Part shown: positions 1 to 8,980 of the stretch, one piece after another
Layout of the letters: each line of letters starts with the position of its first letter
How positions within the stretch are numbered: the stretch's first letter is position 1
The notes under the pieces: generated by a model
The model's database searches: none
Told to the model about the DNA's origin: nothing
The model's input: only the letters and a program-made list of their open reading frames with translations
Translations under genes and position numbers: made by a program
Source of the DNA: Syntrophotalea carbinolica DSM 2380
Lineage (GTDB): Bacteria; Desulfobacterota; Desulfuromonadia; Desulfuromonadales; Syntrophotaleaceae
NCBI RefSeq assembly: GCF_000012885.1
Contig: NC_007498.2
Span: 2,480,001-2,544,000, forward strand
Direction: 5' to 3'
Length of the DNA stretch: 64,000 nt

Positions 1-203
1 GCAACGGCAACAGGCGCAGGAGCGGCTGCCGCAGGAGCCGCAGGCACAGTCGAGATGGCCGGTGCAGCAGCAACGGCGGGAACGGCCTCAACGATCTGAC
101 CGCGCCGGATAACGATGCGTTCCTCTCCCTGCTCCCATTCGAATTCACTGATATCGGTGGCGGTTACCATCTTGATCAGGGTTCTGAGGTCTTTGATATC
201 CAT
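1..203 (-). CDS. accB: Biotin carboxyl carrier protein of acetyl-CoA carboxylase, N-terminal part (runs off the window start)
   Basis: Only the first 67 codons are present. The protein begins MDIKDLRTLIKMV and continues with an acidic segment (EFEWEQGEERIVIRR), then an Ala/Pro-rich stretch. This is the usual AccB layout: a short N-terminal part that binds the carboxylase, a flexible Ala-Pro linker, and a C-terminal biotinyl domain with the EAMKM lysine. The biotinyl domain would lie beyond position 1 and is not seen. A strong ribosome site (AAGGAGATTAG) precedes the ATG at 203. By family knowledge it carries biotin for the first step of fatty acid synthesis. It lies 92 bp downstream of the proline peptidase gene in the same orientation. 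Many relatives have efp between these two genes; here there is none. Confidence 0.88.
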   Translation of the reverse strand, partial: MDIKDLRTLIKMVTATDISEFEWEQGEERIVIRRGQIVEAVPAVAAAPAISTVPAAPAAAAPAPVAV

Positions 204-295
204 AAGAGCTAATCTCCTTGTACCAATTGAAAAGTTACCAACTGCAGCTTTGGTTGTTCCTCCCGGGTCCTGCAGTCGTTATGACTTCATCCATT

Positions 296-1387
296 TCAAA
301 CGACAATTGAGGGAAAATCTTTGCAGATGGCCGTCAGGCGTTGGTAGCCATCGGCCGTAACAAGCACGGTTTCTTCCAACCGCACCCCTCCCAATCCCGG
401 CACATAAATACCAGGCTCCACAGTAAAAACCATACCTTCTCGTGCGACATCCTCGGAACGCGGTGAAACAACGGGGAATTCATGCACTTCAAGTCCGACG
501 CCGTGGCCCAGACCATGACCGAAGTATTCGCCGTACCCACATTGGTCGATATAGGATCGGGCGACCTGGTCGATATCCTTCAAAGCCACATCCGGTTTGA
601 TAGCGTTCAAAGCCGATTGCTGAGCCTGAAAAACCGTATCGTAAATTTCACGCAATCGCGGCGATACCTTCCCCAGGGCAAGGGTAACCGTTTCATCGGA
701 ACAATACCCCTGCCACCGTGCACCGAAATCGAAAGTAACCAGTTCGCCATACTCCAAACGCCGGTCGCTGGCCACACCATGCGGCAGCGCACCCCGCTCT
801 CCGGAAGCGACGATAAACGGAAAGGATTTTTCCTCGGCGCCACGACGACGCATGGCAAACTCGAGGGCCAGGGCCAATTCACGTTCCACCGCCCCCGGGC
901 GAATCTGCGGCCTAATTTCCTCGAAAGCCTCGCCGGCAATACGCGCCGCCTGTTTCATGGCGACAATTTCATCGGCATCTTTGATGCCCCGCAGGCCCCT
1001 GAACGTCCCCGGCAACGGATGCCACTGGCAAGCAGACGAACATTTGGCACGCAACGATTCAAGAGTAGCACAGCTCAAGGCATCGGCATTAAAACCGATA
1101 GAGGTGACGCGCCACTCGTCCAGCAACGCGGCAATCCCCTCAATCTTACCACCATGCTGGACGATCCGGTCTGCCGTAACTTCCTGTTGTGCCTGGCTGG
1201 TATAACGGGAATCGGTCAGAAAGACAACCGTATCCTCACTAACCAGTAAAGCTCCGTCGGAACCGCTGAATCCGCAAAAGTAGCGAAGACTCGGGGTATC
1301 CATGAGCAGTGCCGCGCTCAACCGGTTGGACCGCAGCAGTTGACGCAGCGCAGGAATTCTGCTTTTTAGCACAAAGTCGCTTGGCAC
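296..1387 (-). CDS. Xaa-Pro aminopeptidase/dipeptidase family metallopeptidase (M24B)
   Basis: A cytoplasmic 363-residue M24 'pita-bread' peptidase that should remove N-terminal residues next to proline. The N-terminal third is the creatinase-like domain (LRYFCGFSGSDGALLV). The C-terminal catalytic domain shows the expected metal ligands: Asp in VTFDFGARWQGYCSDETVT, His in EYFGHGLGHGVGLEVHE, and Glu in VFTVEPGIYVPGLGGVRLEE. Length fits the short PepP/PepQ-like bacterial proteins. The start is a GTG at 1387 (GTG CCA AGC GAC) with GGAG seven bases upstream; no ATG start fits as well. It is followed by accB on the same strand, a conserved neighbourhood in many bacteria. Whether it prefers di- or tripeptides cannot be read from the sequence, so no gene symbol is given. 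Confidence 0.9.
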   Translation of the reverse strand: MPSDFVLKSRIPALRQLLRSNRLSAALLMDTPSLRYFCGFSGSDGALLVSEDTVVFLTDSRYTSQAQQEVTADRIVQHGGKIEGIAALLDEWRVTSIGFNADALSCATLESLRAKCSSACQWHPLPGTFRGLRGIKDADEIVAMKQAARIAGEAFEEIRPQIRPGAVERELALALEFAMRRRGAEEKSFPFIVASGERGALPHGVASDRRLEYGELVTFDFGARWQGYCSDETVTLALGKVSPRLREIYDTVFQAQQSALNAIKPDVALKDIDQVARSYIDQCGYGEYFGHGLGHGVGLEVHEFPVVSPRSEDVAREGMVFTVEPGIYVPGLGGVRLEETVLVTADGYQRLTAICKDFPSIVV

Positions 1388-1611
1388 TCAATATCTCCGG
1401 CGGGCTCAGTTGCAGAGTTCTCGTCAACCGCGATGAATTCCGACGGTTCCGGAACTGAAATTGAAATCACGATCATGAAACCTGTACGCAAAACATGGTG
1501 GGGAAAATTTCCGAATTTCGATAGGTAAAAGATGAAACGCACAGGTAGGAAGTTCAAAGGCAGCCGGAACATCCTGCAAAGGTCTACAGGTATGGTCACA
1601 AGCGGCTGACT

Positions 1612-1971
1612 TCATGCCAACGCCTCGCGAAGACGAAAGGATTCTTTTGCCAGCATATAGCGAGCCTTGCCAAAATTACCATTACGCCCCAAAGTCAAAG
1701 TGACGAAATATTCGTCCGTCAAGGCACGGATCAGAACGGTAAATCGCTCGGTGCGAATGGCAACTTCTTCCATATCCCCGGTTTCGAGAATCTCCACCGT
1801 CCTTTTGACTTCCTTAAGCACATTGGCATACTCGACGGCTATCAACTGCAGATCGATGCCCTCGCAAGGCTTTTCATACTGGTCGATGGCAATACCGTCA
1901 TATCCCATCACCGCCGAGCTGATACCGCCACCGGACTGTTCAACAATGTCCTGCAGAATGTTTTTGAACAT
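1612..1971 (-). CDS. Roadblock/LC7 domain protein (MglB-like)
   Basis: A 119-residue single-domain protein. The pattern VEQSGGGISSAVMGYDGIAIDQY near the N-terminus, followed by a long helix (EYANVLKEVKRTVEILETGDMEEVAIRTE) and the strand FTVLIRALTDEYFVTLTLG, is typical of the roadblock/LC7 fold. Family members include MglB, the GAP/GEF partner of the polarity GTPase MglA. The start ATG at 1971 has a strong site (AAGGAGAGAGC). It overlaps the 3' end of the upstream TPR gene by 32 bp, so the two are almost certainly co-transcribed and translationally coupled. No MglA-like GTPase lies in the window. A role in polar placement or control of the adjacent pilus machine is an inference from context only. 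Confidence 0.8.
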   Translation of the reverse strand: MFKNILQDIVEQSGGGISSAVMGYDGIAIDQYEKPCEGIDLQLIAVEYANVLKEVKRTVEILETGDMEEVAIRTERFTVLIRALTDEYFVTLTLGRNGNFGKARYMLAKESFRLREALA

Positions 1972-2737
1972 GCTCTCTCCTTACCTGGATAGCCTGTAAC
2001 CATCTGTGCAGCAGGGCAACGACATCGCTCCGAGAATCAACGTGAAAACTCTCATCGACGAAATCCGGCGCGGCGCTCTCTATAGCGCTTTCGGGAACCG
2101 GTTGTTCGGCCAGCAGTGTCTCCACATGGGTAAGACGTTGTTCCAGGGAGACATCGTCAGGTTGCGCCTGCAGCAGTTGCCGATAGATATCCCTGGCTTG
2201 CTCCAAATGGCCCTGCCGTACATACAGATCCGCAACCGTAGCGGTGGCGAAGGGAGCCGTGTGCTCAGAGGTATCCGAACAACTGGCGGTCGCGCTGACA
2301 GGTTCGGGTGCGTTGGCCGCCGTCAGCAGGGATTTGTGCAGATTGGCCAGAACCGGATCTTCCGGCGTAGAATCAACGGCACGGGCCAAAAGTCCGCAGG
2401 CTTGTTCCCGCTCTCCGCGAAACACATACAGCTTGGCCATATTTTTAAGTGCAGCAACGCTTTGCGGATCGATATCCAAAGCTTTCTGAAAAGACCGCTC
2501 GGCATTATCGAGTTCGCCGTATTGCATCTGGGCGCGCCCCAGAACGACGTAACCGGGACCGAAAAAAGGCAAGGCCTCAATCCCTTGACGCGCGACAGAC
2601 AGAGCTTCTTCGAGCATGCCCAGGCTGCAATATGCATCGCTAAGGGGGACAAAGGACGTGGAATGGGGATCCTTTTGAACGATTTCCAGATACCCGGCAA
2701 TCTTTCCAAGCAGCTTTGTTGCCTCTTCTTTTGTCAT
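1940..2737 (-). CDS. Tetratricopeptide repeat protein
   Basis: About 265 residues with several TPR units. Clear examples are PLSDAYCSLGMLEEALSVAR, YVVLGRAQMQYGELDNAER, AALKNMAKLYVFRGEREQA and ATVADLYVRQGHLEQARDIY. They follow the W/L-G-Y-A pattern with about 34-residue spacing. No signal peptide or membrane helix is visible, so it should be a cytoplasmic scaffold. Two ATG codons are adjacent (2740 and 2737). The second is chosen because AGGTGG lies at a workable distance from it. Its 3' end overlaps the roadblock gene, and aroB ends 20 bp upstream. The paired TPR and roadblock proteins next to pilQ and aro genes suggest a protein-protein interaction module; partners are unknown. Confidence 0.78.
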   Translation of the reverse strand: MTKEEATKLLGKIAGYLEIVQKDPHSTSFVPLSDAYCSLGMLEEALSVARQGIEALPFFGPGYVVLGRAQMQYGELDNAERSFQKALDIDPQSVAALKNMAKLYVFRGEREQACGLLARAVDSTPEDPVLANLHKSLLTAANAPEPVSATASCSDTSEHTAPFATATVADLYVRQGHLEQARDIYRQLLQAQPDDVSLEQRLTHVETLLAEQPVPESAIESAAPDFVDESFHVDSRSDVVALLHRWLQAIQVRREHVQKHSAGHC

Positions 2738-2757
2738 CATTCCACCTGATTACGTTG

Positions 2758-3846
2758 TTAAAACTGTTTCAAAGCCTCGGCAAACAACATAGCCGGAGCG
2801 TCGATTTCCTGCACCAGACAATCGCCTATTCCTTTGTTCAGAACCAACCGCAGTTTACCTTGTTGAACCTTTTTATCCCTTTGCATGGCCTCAAGGTAGG
2901 CTTCAAGAGAATAATCCGGAGGGGTAACGGGGAGATCGAAAACCTGTAAAAGCCGCTCTATAGCTCCCACTTCATCTGCGGTGCATAAATCCATGCGCCG
3001 GGAAACGTGCGCTGCGACCATCATTCCGATGGCGACGGCTTCACCGTGCCGGTATGTCTGGTATCCAGACAAGTTTTCGATGGCATGTCCGAAGGTATGA
3101 CCGAAATTCAGAATAGCCCGTAAAGCCTGTTCTTTTTCGTCAACTTCTACAATATTAGCTTTAATTTGGCAAGCTCTCTTTACAGCGCTAATCAGGGCTT
3201 CGGTATCCCGCCTTTGCAAAGCTTCACGGTGCGTGTAGAGCCAATCGAAAAAGGCCTTGTCCTTGATGATGCCGTATTTTATAACTTCAGCCATCCCTGT
3301 GGCAAACTCACGCGCATCGAGACTTTGCAGGGTATCGACATCGATATGAACATGCCGCGGCTGATAAAAGGCTCCGATAAGGTTTTTACCTTGAGGATGA
3401 TTAATGGCAGTCTTTCCGCCTACAGAGCTGTCAACCTGAGCCAGCAACGTGGTCGGCACCTGGATATATGGGATCCCGCGCAAAAAGGTAGCTGCGGCGA
3501 AACCGCCCATATCTCCCGTAACCCCGCCACCCAGGGCAATGAGACCGCAATGGCGATCAAACCCCTTGGCGATCAGCCCATCGTAAATCGTCTGCAGGGT
3601 TGTCCAGTTCTTGTGTTCCTCGCCATCCGGAATGCTGATGAAGTGGTGATCATAACCGCTGGATTGCAAAGCATCGGCCAGCGCTTGCCCATACAGGGAT
3701 TGCACCAGAGGGTTGGAAACTACGGCGATTTTTTTAGGGAAGTTCACTTCCTGCAAAGCTTCAGGAAGTCGCGAAAATATTCCCCCGCCAATCCAGATGG
3801 GATAACTGCGTTCACCAAGCCCGACAACCATTCTTTTTAATTTCAT
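2758..3846 (-). CDS. aroB: 3-dehydroquinate synthase
   Basis: Converts DAHP to 3-dehydroquinate, the second step of the shikimate pathway, using NAD and a divalent metal. The 362-residue protein has the family signatures: IPDGEEHKNW, the glycine-rich GGGVTGDMGGFAAATFLRG with PTTLLAQVDSSVGGKTAIN for substrate and NAD binding, and the metal-binding histidines of NFGHTFGHAIE. An in-frame extension to 3888 exists, but the ATG at 3846 is preferred: MKLKRMVVGLGERSYPI is the normal AroB N-terminus and GGAG lies upstream. It sits 107 bp after aroC and 20 bp before the TPR gene on the same strand, so aroC-aroB-TPR-roadblock is probably one transcript. Confidence 0.96.
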   Translation of the reverse strand: MKLKRMVVGLGERSYPIWIGGGIFSRLPEALQEVNFPKKIAVVSNPLVQSLYGQALADALQSSGYDHHFISIPDGEEHKNWTTLQTIYDGLIAKGFDRHCGLIALGGGVTGDMGGFAAATFLRGIPYIQVPTTLLAQVDSSVGGKTAINHPQGKNLIGAFYQPRHVHIDVDTLQSLDAREFATGMAEVIKYGIIKDKAFFDWLYTHREALQRRDTEALISAVKRACQIKANIVEVDEKEQALRAILNFGHTFGHAIENLSGYQTYRHGEAVAIGMMVAAHVSRRMDLCTADEVGAIERLLQVFDLPVTPPDYSLEAYLEAMQRDKKVQQGKLRLVLNKGIGDCLVQEIDAPAMLFAEALKQF

Positions 3847-3953
3847 TGTAAAAACTCCATAAAATCGCCTGGAGCAACCTACGGACAAACTTTAAAGAGA
3901 GTTTCTTCGTGGGCCTCGCGGAAACAGATCATCCATGCCGATGCAAAGGTATT

Positions 3954-5117
3954 TTAAAAGCGCTGGACATATTCGCCGTAAGCCTGGAGATTCTGTTTAA
4001 CCTCCTCCATGGCATCTCCGCCAAACTTCTCCAGCATAGCCTGGGCCATTTCGATAGCGACAACGGCCTCCGCGACAACAGCGGCAGCCGGAACAGCACA
4101 CACATCCGACCTCTCCACCACGGCAGCGAAGGCGTCTTTAGTGCGAAAATCAACGGTCTGCAACGGCTGATACAAGGTGGGAATCGGCTTCATGGCTCCC
4201 CGAACGATAATGGGAGCGCCGTTGGTCATGCCGCCTTCAAGACCACCTGCCCGGTTGGTTTTCCGTACAAACTCATCGCCCTGATGAAATATTTCATCAT
4301 GCACCTGAGAACCGGGACGGCGTCCGGCTTCGAATCCGAGACCGATTTCGACGCCCTTGAAAGCCTGAATGCTCATCATGGCATAGGCCAAGCGCCCGTC
4401 CAGTCGACGGTCCCACTGCACATAGCTTCCAAGCCCTACCGGCGCCCCCAGGACTGCCACCTCGACAACACCTCCCAGGGAATCGCCGTCTTCCTTGGCC
4501 CGGTCGATAGCTTTAATCATGCGCTGTTCCGCCTCGGCATCGAAGGTCCGGCAAGGGGATTCCTCACTCAGGGCAAATCGTTCGTGGTAATCTTCCAGAG
4601 AAGCATCGGCGCAAACCCCGCCGAGCTCAGAGACATAACCCAGAACGGACATACCAAGATCGGCGAGAAATTTTTTACAGAGAGCCCCCACGGCAACCCT
4701 GGCAGCGGTCTCCCGCGCACTGGAGCGTTCCAGGATATTGCGTGCATCGTCCTGCCGATATTTAATCACTCCGGTAAGATCGGCATGGCCGGGTCGCGGA
4801 TGCGTAATGGCCATCCCCTCAACAAAATCCTCGGCCACGGGTGACATTTTTTTACCCCAGTTTTCCCAATCCCGATTCTGAATGGAAAGGGTAATGGGGG
4901 ACCCCAACGTCTTGCCCCAACGCACACCTGAGGTAAAGTTTACCTTATCCTTCTCGATGAGCATCCGCCCACCGCGACCATACCCCAACTGGCGGCGAGC
5001 AAGGTCCCGGTTGATATCCCCTTCATTCAATTCCAAATTCGCCGGCATCCCCTCGATAATAGCCGTCAAAGAAGGGCCATGAGATTCCCCGGCAGTCAAA
5101 TAACGCAACCTGTTCAT
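3954..5117 (-). CDS. aroC: Chorismate synthase
   Basis: Removes phosphate from EPSP to form chorismate, the last common step of aromatic amino acid synthesis, with reduced FMN as cofactor. The 387-residue protein starts [23 protein letters not shown], holding the GESHG signature. It also has [21 protein letters not shown], the motif RHPRPGHAD in the variant [22 protein letters not shown], and the late [17 protein letters not shown]. All are expected in AroC and the length is normal. It begins 92 bp after pilQ, with a strong intrinsic terminator between them, so it likely needs its own promoter or depends on read-through. The shikimate neighbour aroB follows. Confidence 0.97.
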   Translation of the reverse strand: MNRLRYLTAGESHGPSLTAIIEGMPANLELNEGDINRDLARRQLGYGRGGRMLIEKDKVNFTSGVRWGKTLGSPITLSIQNRDWENWGKKMSPVAEDFVEGMAITHPRPGHADLTGVIKYRQDDARNILERSSARETAARVAVGALCKKFLADLGMSVLGYVSELGGVCADASLEDYHERFALSEESPCRTFDAEAEQRMIKAIDRAKEDGDSLGGVVEVAVLGAPVGLGSYVQWDRRLDGRLAYAMMSIQAFKGVEIGLGFEAGRRPGSQVHDEIFHQGDEFVRKTNRAGGLEGGMTNGAPIIVRGAMKPIPTLYQPLQTVDFRTKDAFAAVVERSDVCAVPAAAVVAEAVVAIEMAQAMLEKFGGDAMEEVKQNLQAYGEYVQRF

Positions 5118-5138
5118 TTATCCATCCTGTCAGCATAA

Positions 5139-5167
5139 AAAAGGACAGGCAAAACACCTGTCCTTTA
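5139..5167 (-). terminator. Intrinsic terminator after pilQ
   Basis: On the minus strand AAAGGACAGG pairs perfectly with CCTGTCCTTT across a 7-base loop and runs into a T tract. It sits between pilQ (stop at 5210) and aroC (start at 5117) and should end the pilMNOPQ transcript. Confidence 0.85.
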
Positions 5168-5209
5168 GTTTTTCAAGATGTAGAGAATAGCGAAATCAGG
5201 ATCGTTTGG

Positions 5210-7834
5210 CTAGTCCAAAATGCGCGGGGTGATGAACACCAGCAACTCACGCCGCTCTTCGCTGACCGACTTGGATTTAAACAAGTGGCCCAAAATGGGG
5301 ACATTCATCAACCAAGGAACGCCGGAGTCACTTTCAGATTTATCCTGGATAAAAATACCACCGATGACGGTCGTTTCGCCATCTTTAACCAAAACCTTTG
5401 TTGTTGCACGTTTGGTATCTATAGCGGGTGCTTCAGACAATCCTGTATTAGCCCCCCTAGAGTCATTTTTAGCCTCAATTTCAAGTATGACACTACCATC
5501 CGGATTTATTTCAGGCGTAACCTTAAGACTCAACTCCGCTTTCTTGAATTCTGTTTTGGTTCCGTCGTCGCTAACAGACAAATAAGGGATCTCAGTACCC
5601 TGAGCAACCTCAGCCTCTTCACCATTGAGCGTAGACACTCTTGGAGTTGAAACAATCCGACCGTGTCCAGACTGTTCTAATGCGGCGAGCCTTAAGTCAA
5701 GAACTGTTTTGTCCACTCCAACCTGTCCAAATGTCAATCCACTGACGATACCAGAGGAAACTTCGCCCGGTGAAACGGGAATACCTACCAAGGTCCCCCC
5801 CATACCGATACTTGCGTCATTGCCTTCGACATCGCTGCCAGGATTATGTTGATAACTAATACCCCAATTAACCCCGAGGTCACGCGAAAACGTTGCACTC
5901 GCCTCAACGATACGTGCTTCAATCAAAACCTGACGCACCGGTGTATCCAAAAGCCGAACCAATTGCTTAATATCGGCAACAACGGAAGGGATATCAGTAA
6001 CAATCAGCTTTTTATCCCGAACATCACCAATAACTTTGCCCCGATCCGACAAGCGCTTTTTACAGGCTTCAACAAGCCCCTCAACATCAGTGTAACTCAC
6101 CGGAATCAAATCGGTAACGAGATCTTCAAGTTTCTCCTTGGCGCGGGCAGCAGCAAACTGTTCCTGCTGCATCTGCCTGATTTTAGCGAGAGGAAGAATC
6201 CTCAGCACATTCCCTTCCTGTAACTTGCCGAGTTCCCGAATTTCAAGCACGAGGTCCAAGGCCTGGTCCCACGGAACATCGATGAGACGCAACGTCATAT
6301 TTCCCTTAACATCGTCTCCAACGATAATATTTAAATCACTGACTTCACCGATAAGTTGGAGAATATTCCGAATATCAGCATCATCAAAAACCAGGGATAT
6401 TTTTTGGCCAACATATTCTTTTTTACGTTGAATTGTAATCGTATCAGCATCCATTTGCAGGGGCACGTTACCATCCGGCTTTATACCATCCTTTCCATTT
6501 TCCGGCATATCATTTCCGGGGAAAAGCCCCTGTCCGGATACGGCAGGCACATTTACGGGAACCACCTCATGCTGAATCCCTGAAGGCAGCCCCTCGACAA
6601 AATGTCCGTTATCTACAATAAAAAGCAGGGCATCTTTTTCCTGACGCAATTCATAAGTCTGCATCTCCTTCATTTCGACCGCAAAGCGTACTTCATCACC
6701 CCCGTTTTTCCTGATAGTGTAAGGGGTTATAAGCCGCACAGAGGTCGGAAAAACCGACGGATCAATCGTACGGCGATGCTGCTGACCGATAGAAGCTCTT
6801 TTAATACCAAACTGGATGATATTACCTGTGCTGAGCGGCTGTACAATATCTCCAGGAGAGGAAAGGCCTATTGAAAGTATAGATTTATGACCCTCAACGC
6901 GAAAATCGACGGAAGTTACACTGACCTTATCAGACATGGACTTTTTCGCGGATGTCGCCATCAGCGGAGCAGGTGCAGCCACCGCATCAGGAACAGGTTT
7001 TCCTGAAACGGCAACGCCTCCCCATGCTACGGTCATAGTATTGCCGGCTTTATCAACGGAATAGGCAGGCAAACCTGAATCCGCGGCATCATAAACAAAC
7101 CGTAATTTATCCGGATAAGCACCAACCCTCATTTTTTTAAGGCCCGAATTCAACCCGAAACTTTTGTCATCAAAACCGGCTTTTACACCATAAACATCAA
7201 CAACGAGCCTTGCAGGATCGACAAGGGCAAAATGTTTCACCTTCCCGATAAGACCATCGGCAATCACGGTTGTTTTCCCGGTTTCAACCTGAACGCTACC
7301 GATAATCTTGGCATCGTCCATAGAGACAGAAGACTGTTGAATCGATTCCTCATAAGACCGAGTCGTTACAGCAACATCAGCCTCACTGGTCCCGGCAAGT
7401 CCAGAGGCATTCGCTTTCAAACCGACTCTGATTCCATTTTCGGTCGAAACAACTTCAGACGTCATGGGCTTTGTTAAAAAAATTTCCACCCGCCCCAACT
7501 GACCGGAAGACAACTGAAACTCAGAAAGCTTGATTTGTTCAACGACACCATCGAAAACCTGAATTTCAGGATCAAGACCATCGACCCCCACACCGGATAT
7601 ATCTACGACAATACGCAGAGGATCCAATGCATCATACACAGAATAAGCATCACCAACGGCCCCGGAGGTAGAAATCAACACCCCACCTTGGTCATGAACC
7701 ACCGAAACGATCCTGTTTGAATCGATTCCGCCCGGTTCTGCAAATACAAATGCCGGCAGAAAAACCGCCCAGACAACCAAAAGCAAACCGGTAAACACGC
7801 GTCTTCCTTCATTTAAAAACGGCACACATCGCAT
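5210..7834 (-). CDS. pilQ: Type IV pilus secretin PilQ with three AMIN domains
   Basis: Forms the outer-membrane ring through which the pilus leaves the cell. The 874-residue protein starts with a signal peptide (hydrophobic FTGLLLVVWAVFLPAFVFA). Three AMIN-type repeats follow (roughly residues 30-140, 155-270 and 305-415), which in this family bind peptidoglycan. A linker leads to the STN/secretin N-domains (ISLVFDDADIRNILQLIGEV, VPWDQALDLVLE, and DLIPVSYTDVEGLVEACKK) and then the secretin barrel (VLIEARIVEA, GTEIPYLS, VLVKDGETTVIGGIF, VPILGHLF, ELLVFITPRIL). The start at 7834 is used because GGAGATAACTGAT precedes it and it overlaps the end of pilP; a longer in-frame reading to 7930 would add a segment before the signal peptide. 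It is the last gene of pilMNOPQ. Confidence 0.96.
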   Translation of the reverse strand: MRCVPFLNEGRRVFTGLLLVVWAVFLPAFVFAEPGGIDSNRIVSVVHDQGGVLISTSGAVGDAYSVYDALDPLRIVVDISGVGVDGLDPEIQVFDGVVEQIKLSEFQLSSGQLGRVEIFLTKPMTSEVVSTENGIRVGLKANASGLAGTSEADVAVTTRSYEESIQQSSVSMDDAKIIGSVQVETGKTTVIADGLIGKVKHFALVDPARLVVDVYGVKAGFDDKSFGLNSGLKKMRVGAYPDKLRFVYDAADSGLPAYSVDKAGNTMTVAWGGVAVSGKPVPDAVAAPAPLMATSAKKSMSDKVSVTSVDFRVEGHKSILSIGLSSPGDIVQPLSTGNIIQFGIKRASIGQQHRRTIDPSVFPTSVRLITPYTIRKNGGDEVRFAVEMKEMQTYELRQEKDALLFIVDNGHFVEGLPSGIQHEVVPVNVPAVSGQGLFPGNDMPENGKDGIKPDGNVPLQMDADTITIQRKKEYVGQKISLVFDDADIRNILQLIGEVSDLNIIVGDDVKGNMTLRLIDVPWDQALDLVLEIRELGKLQEGNVLRILPLAKIRQMQQEQFAAARAKEKLEDLVTDLIPVSYTDVEGLVEACKKRLSDRGKVIGDVRDKKLIVTDIPSVVADIKQLVRLLDTPVRQVLIEARIVEASATFSRDLGVNWGISYQHNPGSDVEGNDASIGMGGTLVGIPVSPGEVSSGIVSGLTFGQVGVDKTVLDLRLAALEQSGHGRIVSTPRVSTLNGEEAEVAQGTEIPYLSVSDDGTKTEFKKAELSLKVTPEINPDGSVILEIEAKNDSRGANTGLSEAPAIDTKRATTKVLVKDGETTVIGGIFIQDKSESDSGVPWLMNVPILGHLFKSKSVSEERRELLVFITPRILD

Positions 7835-7835
7835 A

Positions 7836-8369
7836 TCAGTTATCTCCTGCCTTTTTAATAAACCCAAGTTCAAGACTCGTCTTAGATAATTTACCGGTAA
7901 AGTCATAATATTTTTCTTCCACATGCACAAGGTCGGGAGAAATCTTGGTCACAACGCCTCCATTCTTCCCGATCTTTACACCTCTTTTTAGAACATATGC
8001 CTTACCGCCAGGGGCGGTAACCATAGCCATCGGCTCTTCCTTACCGACAACTATGGCGCTCAGTCGGAATTGAGAAAGGTCAAATTTCTGAAGTGGCGTC
8101 AAGGGCTGCCCATCATCCAAGACGGGCTTCCTTATCATAACCAGAGCTTGAAAAGGGTCACGCAACCCGGCAGGGTCATAAACATAACCCGCGGGAGCCT
8201 TTTGCTCGTCTTCAACGGCTTTTACATCTGCCGACGAAGGACGCGGGGCAACTTTAACTTTTTGCCGAGGAGGAACCGGCACTGAGGCCTTTTCATCGTT
8301 TCCACAGGCGGAAACCATCAAAACAATCATGCCGAGCGTAATCGACAGTAACAATGATCGGCAAATCAT
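7836..8369 (-). CDS. pilP: Type IV pilus inner-membrane lipoprotein PilP
   Basis: A 177-residue lipoprotein linking the inner-membrane PilNO platform to the PilQ secretin. The signal sequence ends in the lipobox VSAC with Cys at residue 22, then a Pro-rich disordered linker. A compact C-terminal beta domain follows: LRDPFQALV, FDLSQFRLSAIVVGKEEPMAMVTAPGGKAYVLKRGVKIG. The 'GLRDPF' and 'L..F.L..L.L.G' patterns are hallmarks of PilP. Its ATG overlaps the pilO stop by one base and its stop is one base before the pilQ ATG, so the operon is tightly coupled. Confidence 0.93.
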   Translation of the reverse strand: MICRSLLLSITLGMIVLMVSACGNDEKASVPVPPRQKVKVAPRPSSADVKAVEDEQKAPAGYVYDPAGLRDPFQALVMIRKPVLDDGQPLTPLQKFDLSQFRLSAIVVGKEEPMAMVTAPGGKAYVLKRGVKIGKNGGVVTKISPDLVHVEEKYYDFTGKLSKTSLELGFIKKAGDN

Positions 8370-8980
8370 TATTTTCTACCCTTCCTTTTTCCCGTTTTGG
8401 CCTTATCGACAGGAGTGTCGATAAACTGAAAGGTCGTCGCCTTACATTCAACACTCAATAAATTTCTACCATCTTCGACCTTGGCATTTCCCATCCTGAG
8501 ATTACTGAGATTGACTATGCGAGTCATGTTTCCGACATGGTATGAAAACATAGCAATCTCATGGAATGATCCTTTTAATCTTAAAGAGACAGGTACCTGA
8601 GCATAAAACCCCTGAGGAACCGGAGCGGAGGGCTTAAATTCGACGACCTCCAAACCGGTATTTTTAGCAAGAGAAGAAATTCCGACCAGAAGCGAAGATA
8701 TCTCTTTTTTGTTGGGCAACTCCCTAAGGGCTACCTCAAGCTGTTTTTCTAGTTTTTCGTATTCCGCACGAAATTTCGGCAAATTATCGGCAATTCGCCT
8801 GTCCTCGGCAAGCTTCCGCTCTAACCCTCCTTTTTGCCTTTGCAATCTATCGAGCTCTTTCCCCATCGGTTGATAAACAACGAGCCAAAAAAGGCCAAAA
8901 ATAACAGAACAGACCAGCAACAGCAAAAGAAGTTTTTGATAATTCGGAAGGCTAAGAACCTTGTCCAGTTTAGGATTCAT
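8369..8980 (-). CDS. pilO: Type IV pilus assembly protein PilO
   Basis: A 203-residue bitopic inner-membrane protein. A short cytoplasmic tail (MNPKLDKVLSLPNYQK) precedes one membrane helix (LLLLLLVCSVIFGLFWLVVY). A periplasmic coiled coil follows (GKELDRLQRQKGGLERKLAEDRRIADNLPKF...), then a ferredoxin-like domain (EISSLLVGISSLAKNTGLEVVEFKP, GSFHEIAMFSYHVGNMTRIVNLSNL). It is expected to dimerise with PilN and bind PilP. Overlaps pilN by ATGA at its start and pilP by one base at its end. The C-terminus is basic (KTGKRKGRK). Confidence 0.94.
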   Translation of the reverse strand: MNPKLDKVLSLPNYQKLLLLLLVCSVIFGLFWLVVYQPMGKELDRLQRQKGGLERKLAEDRRIADNLPKFRAEYEKLEKQLEVALRELPNKKEISSLLVGISSLAKNTGLEVVEFKPSAPVPQGFYAQVPVSLRLKGSFHEIAMFSYHVGNMTRIVNLSNLRMGNAKVEDGRNLLSVECKATTFQFIDTPVDKAKTGKRKGRK

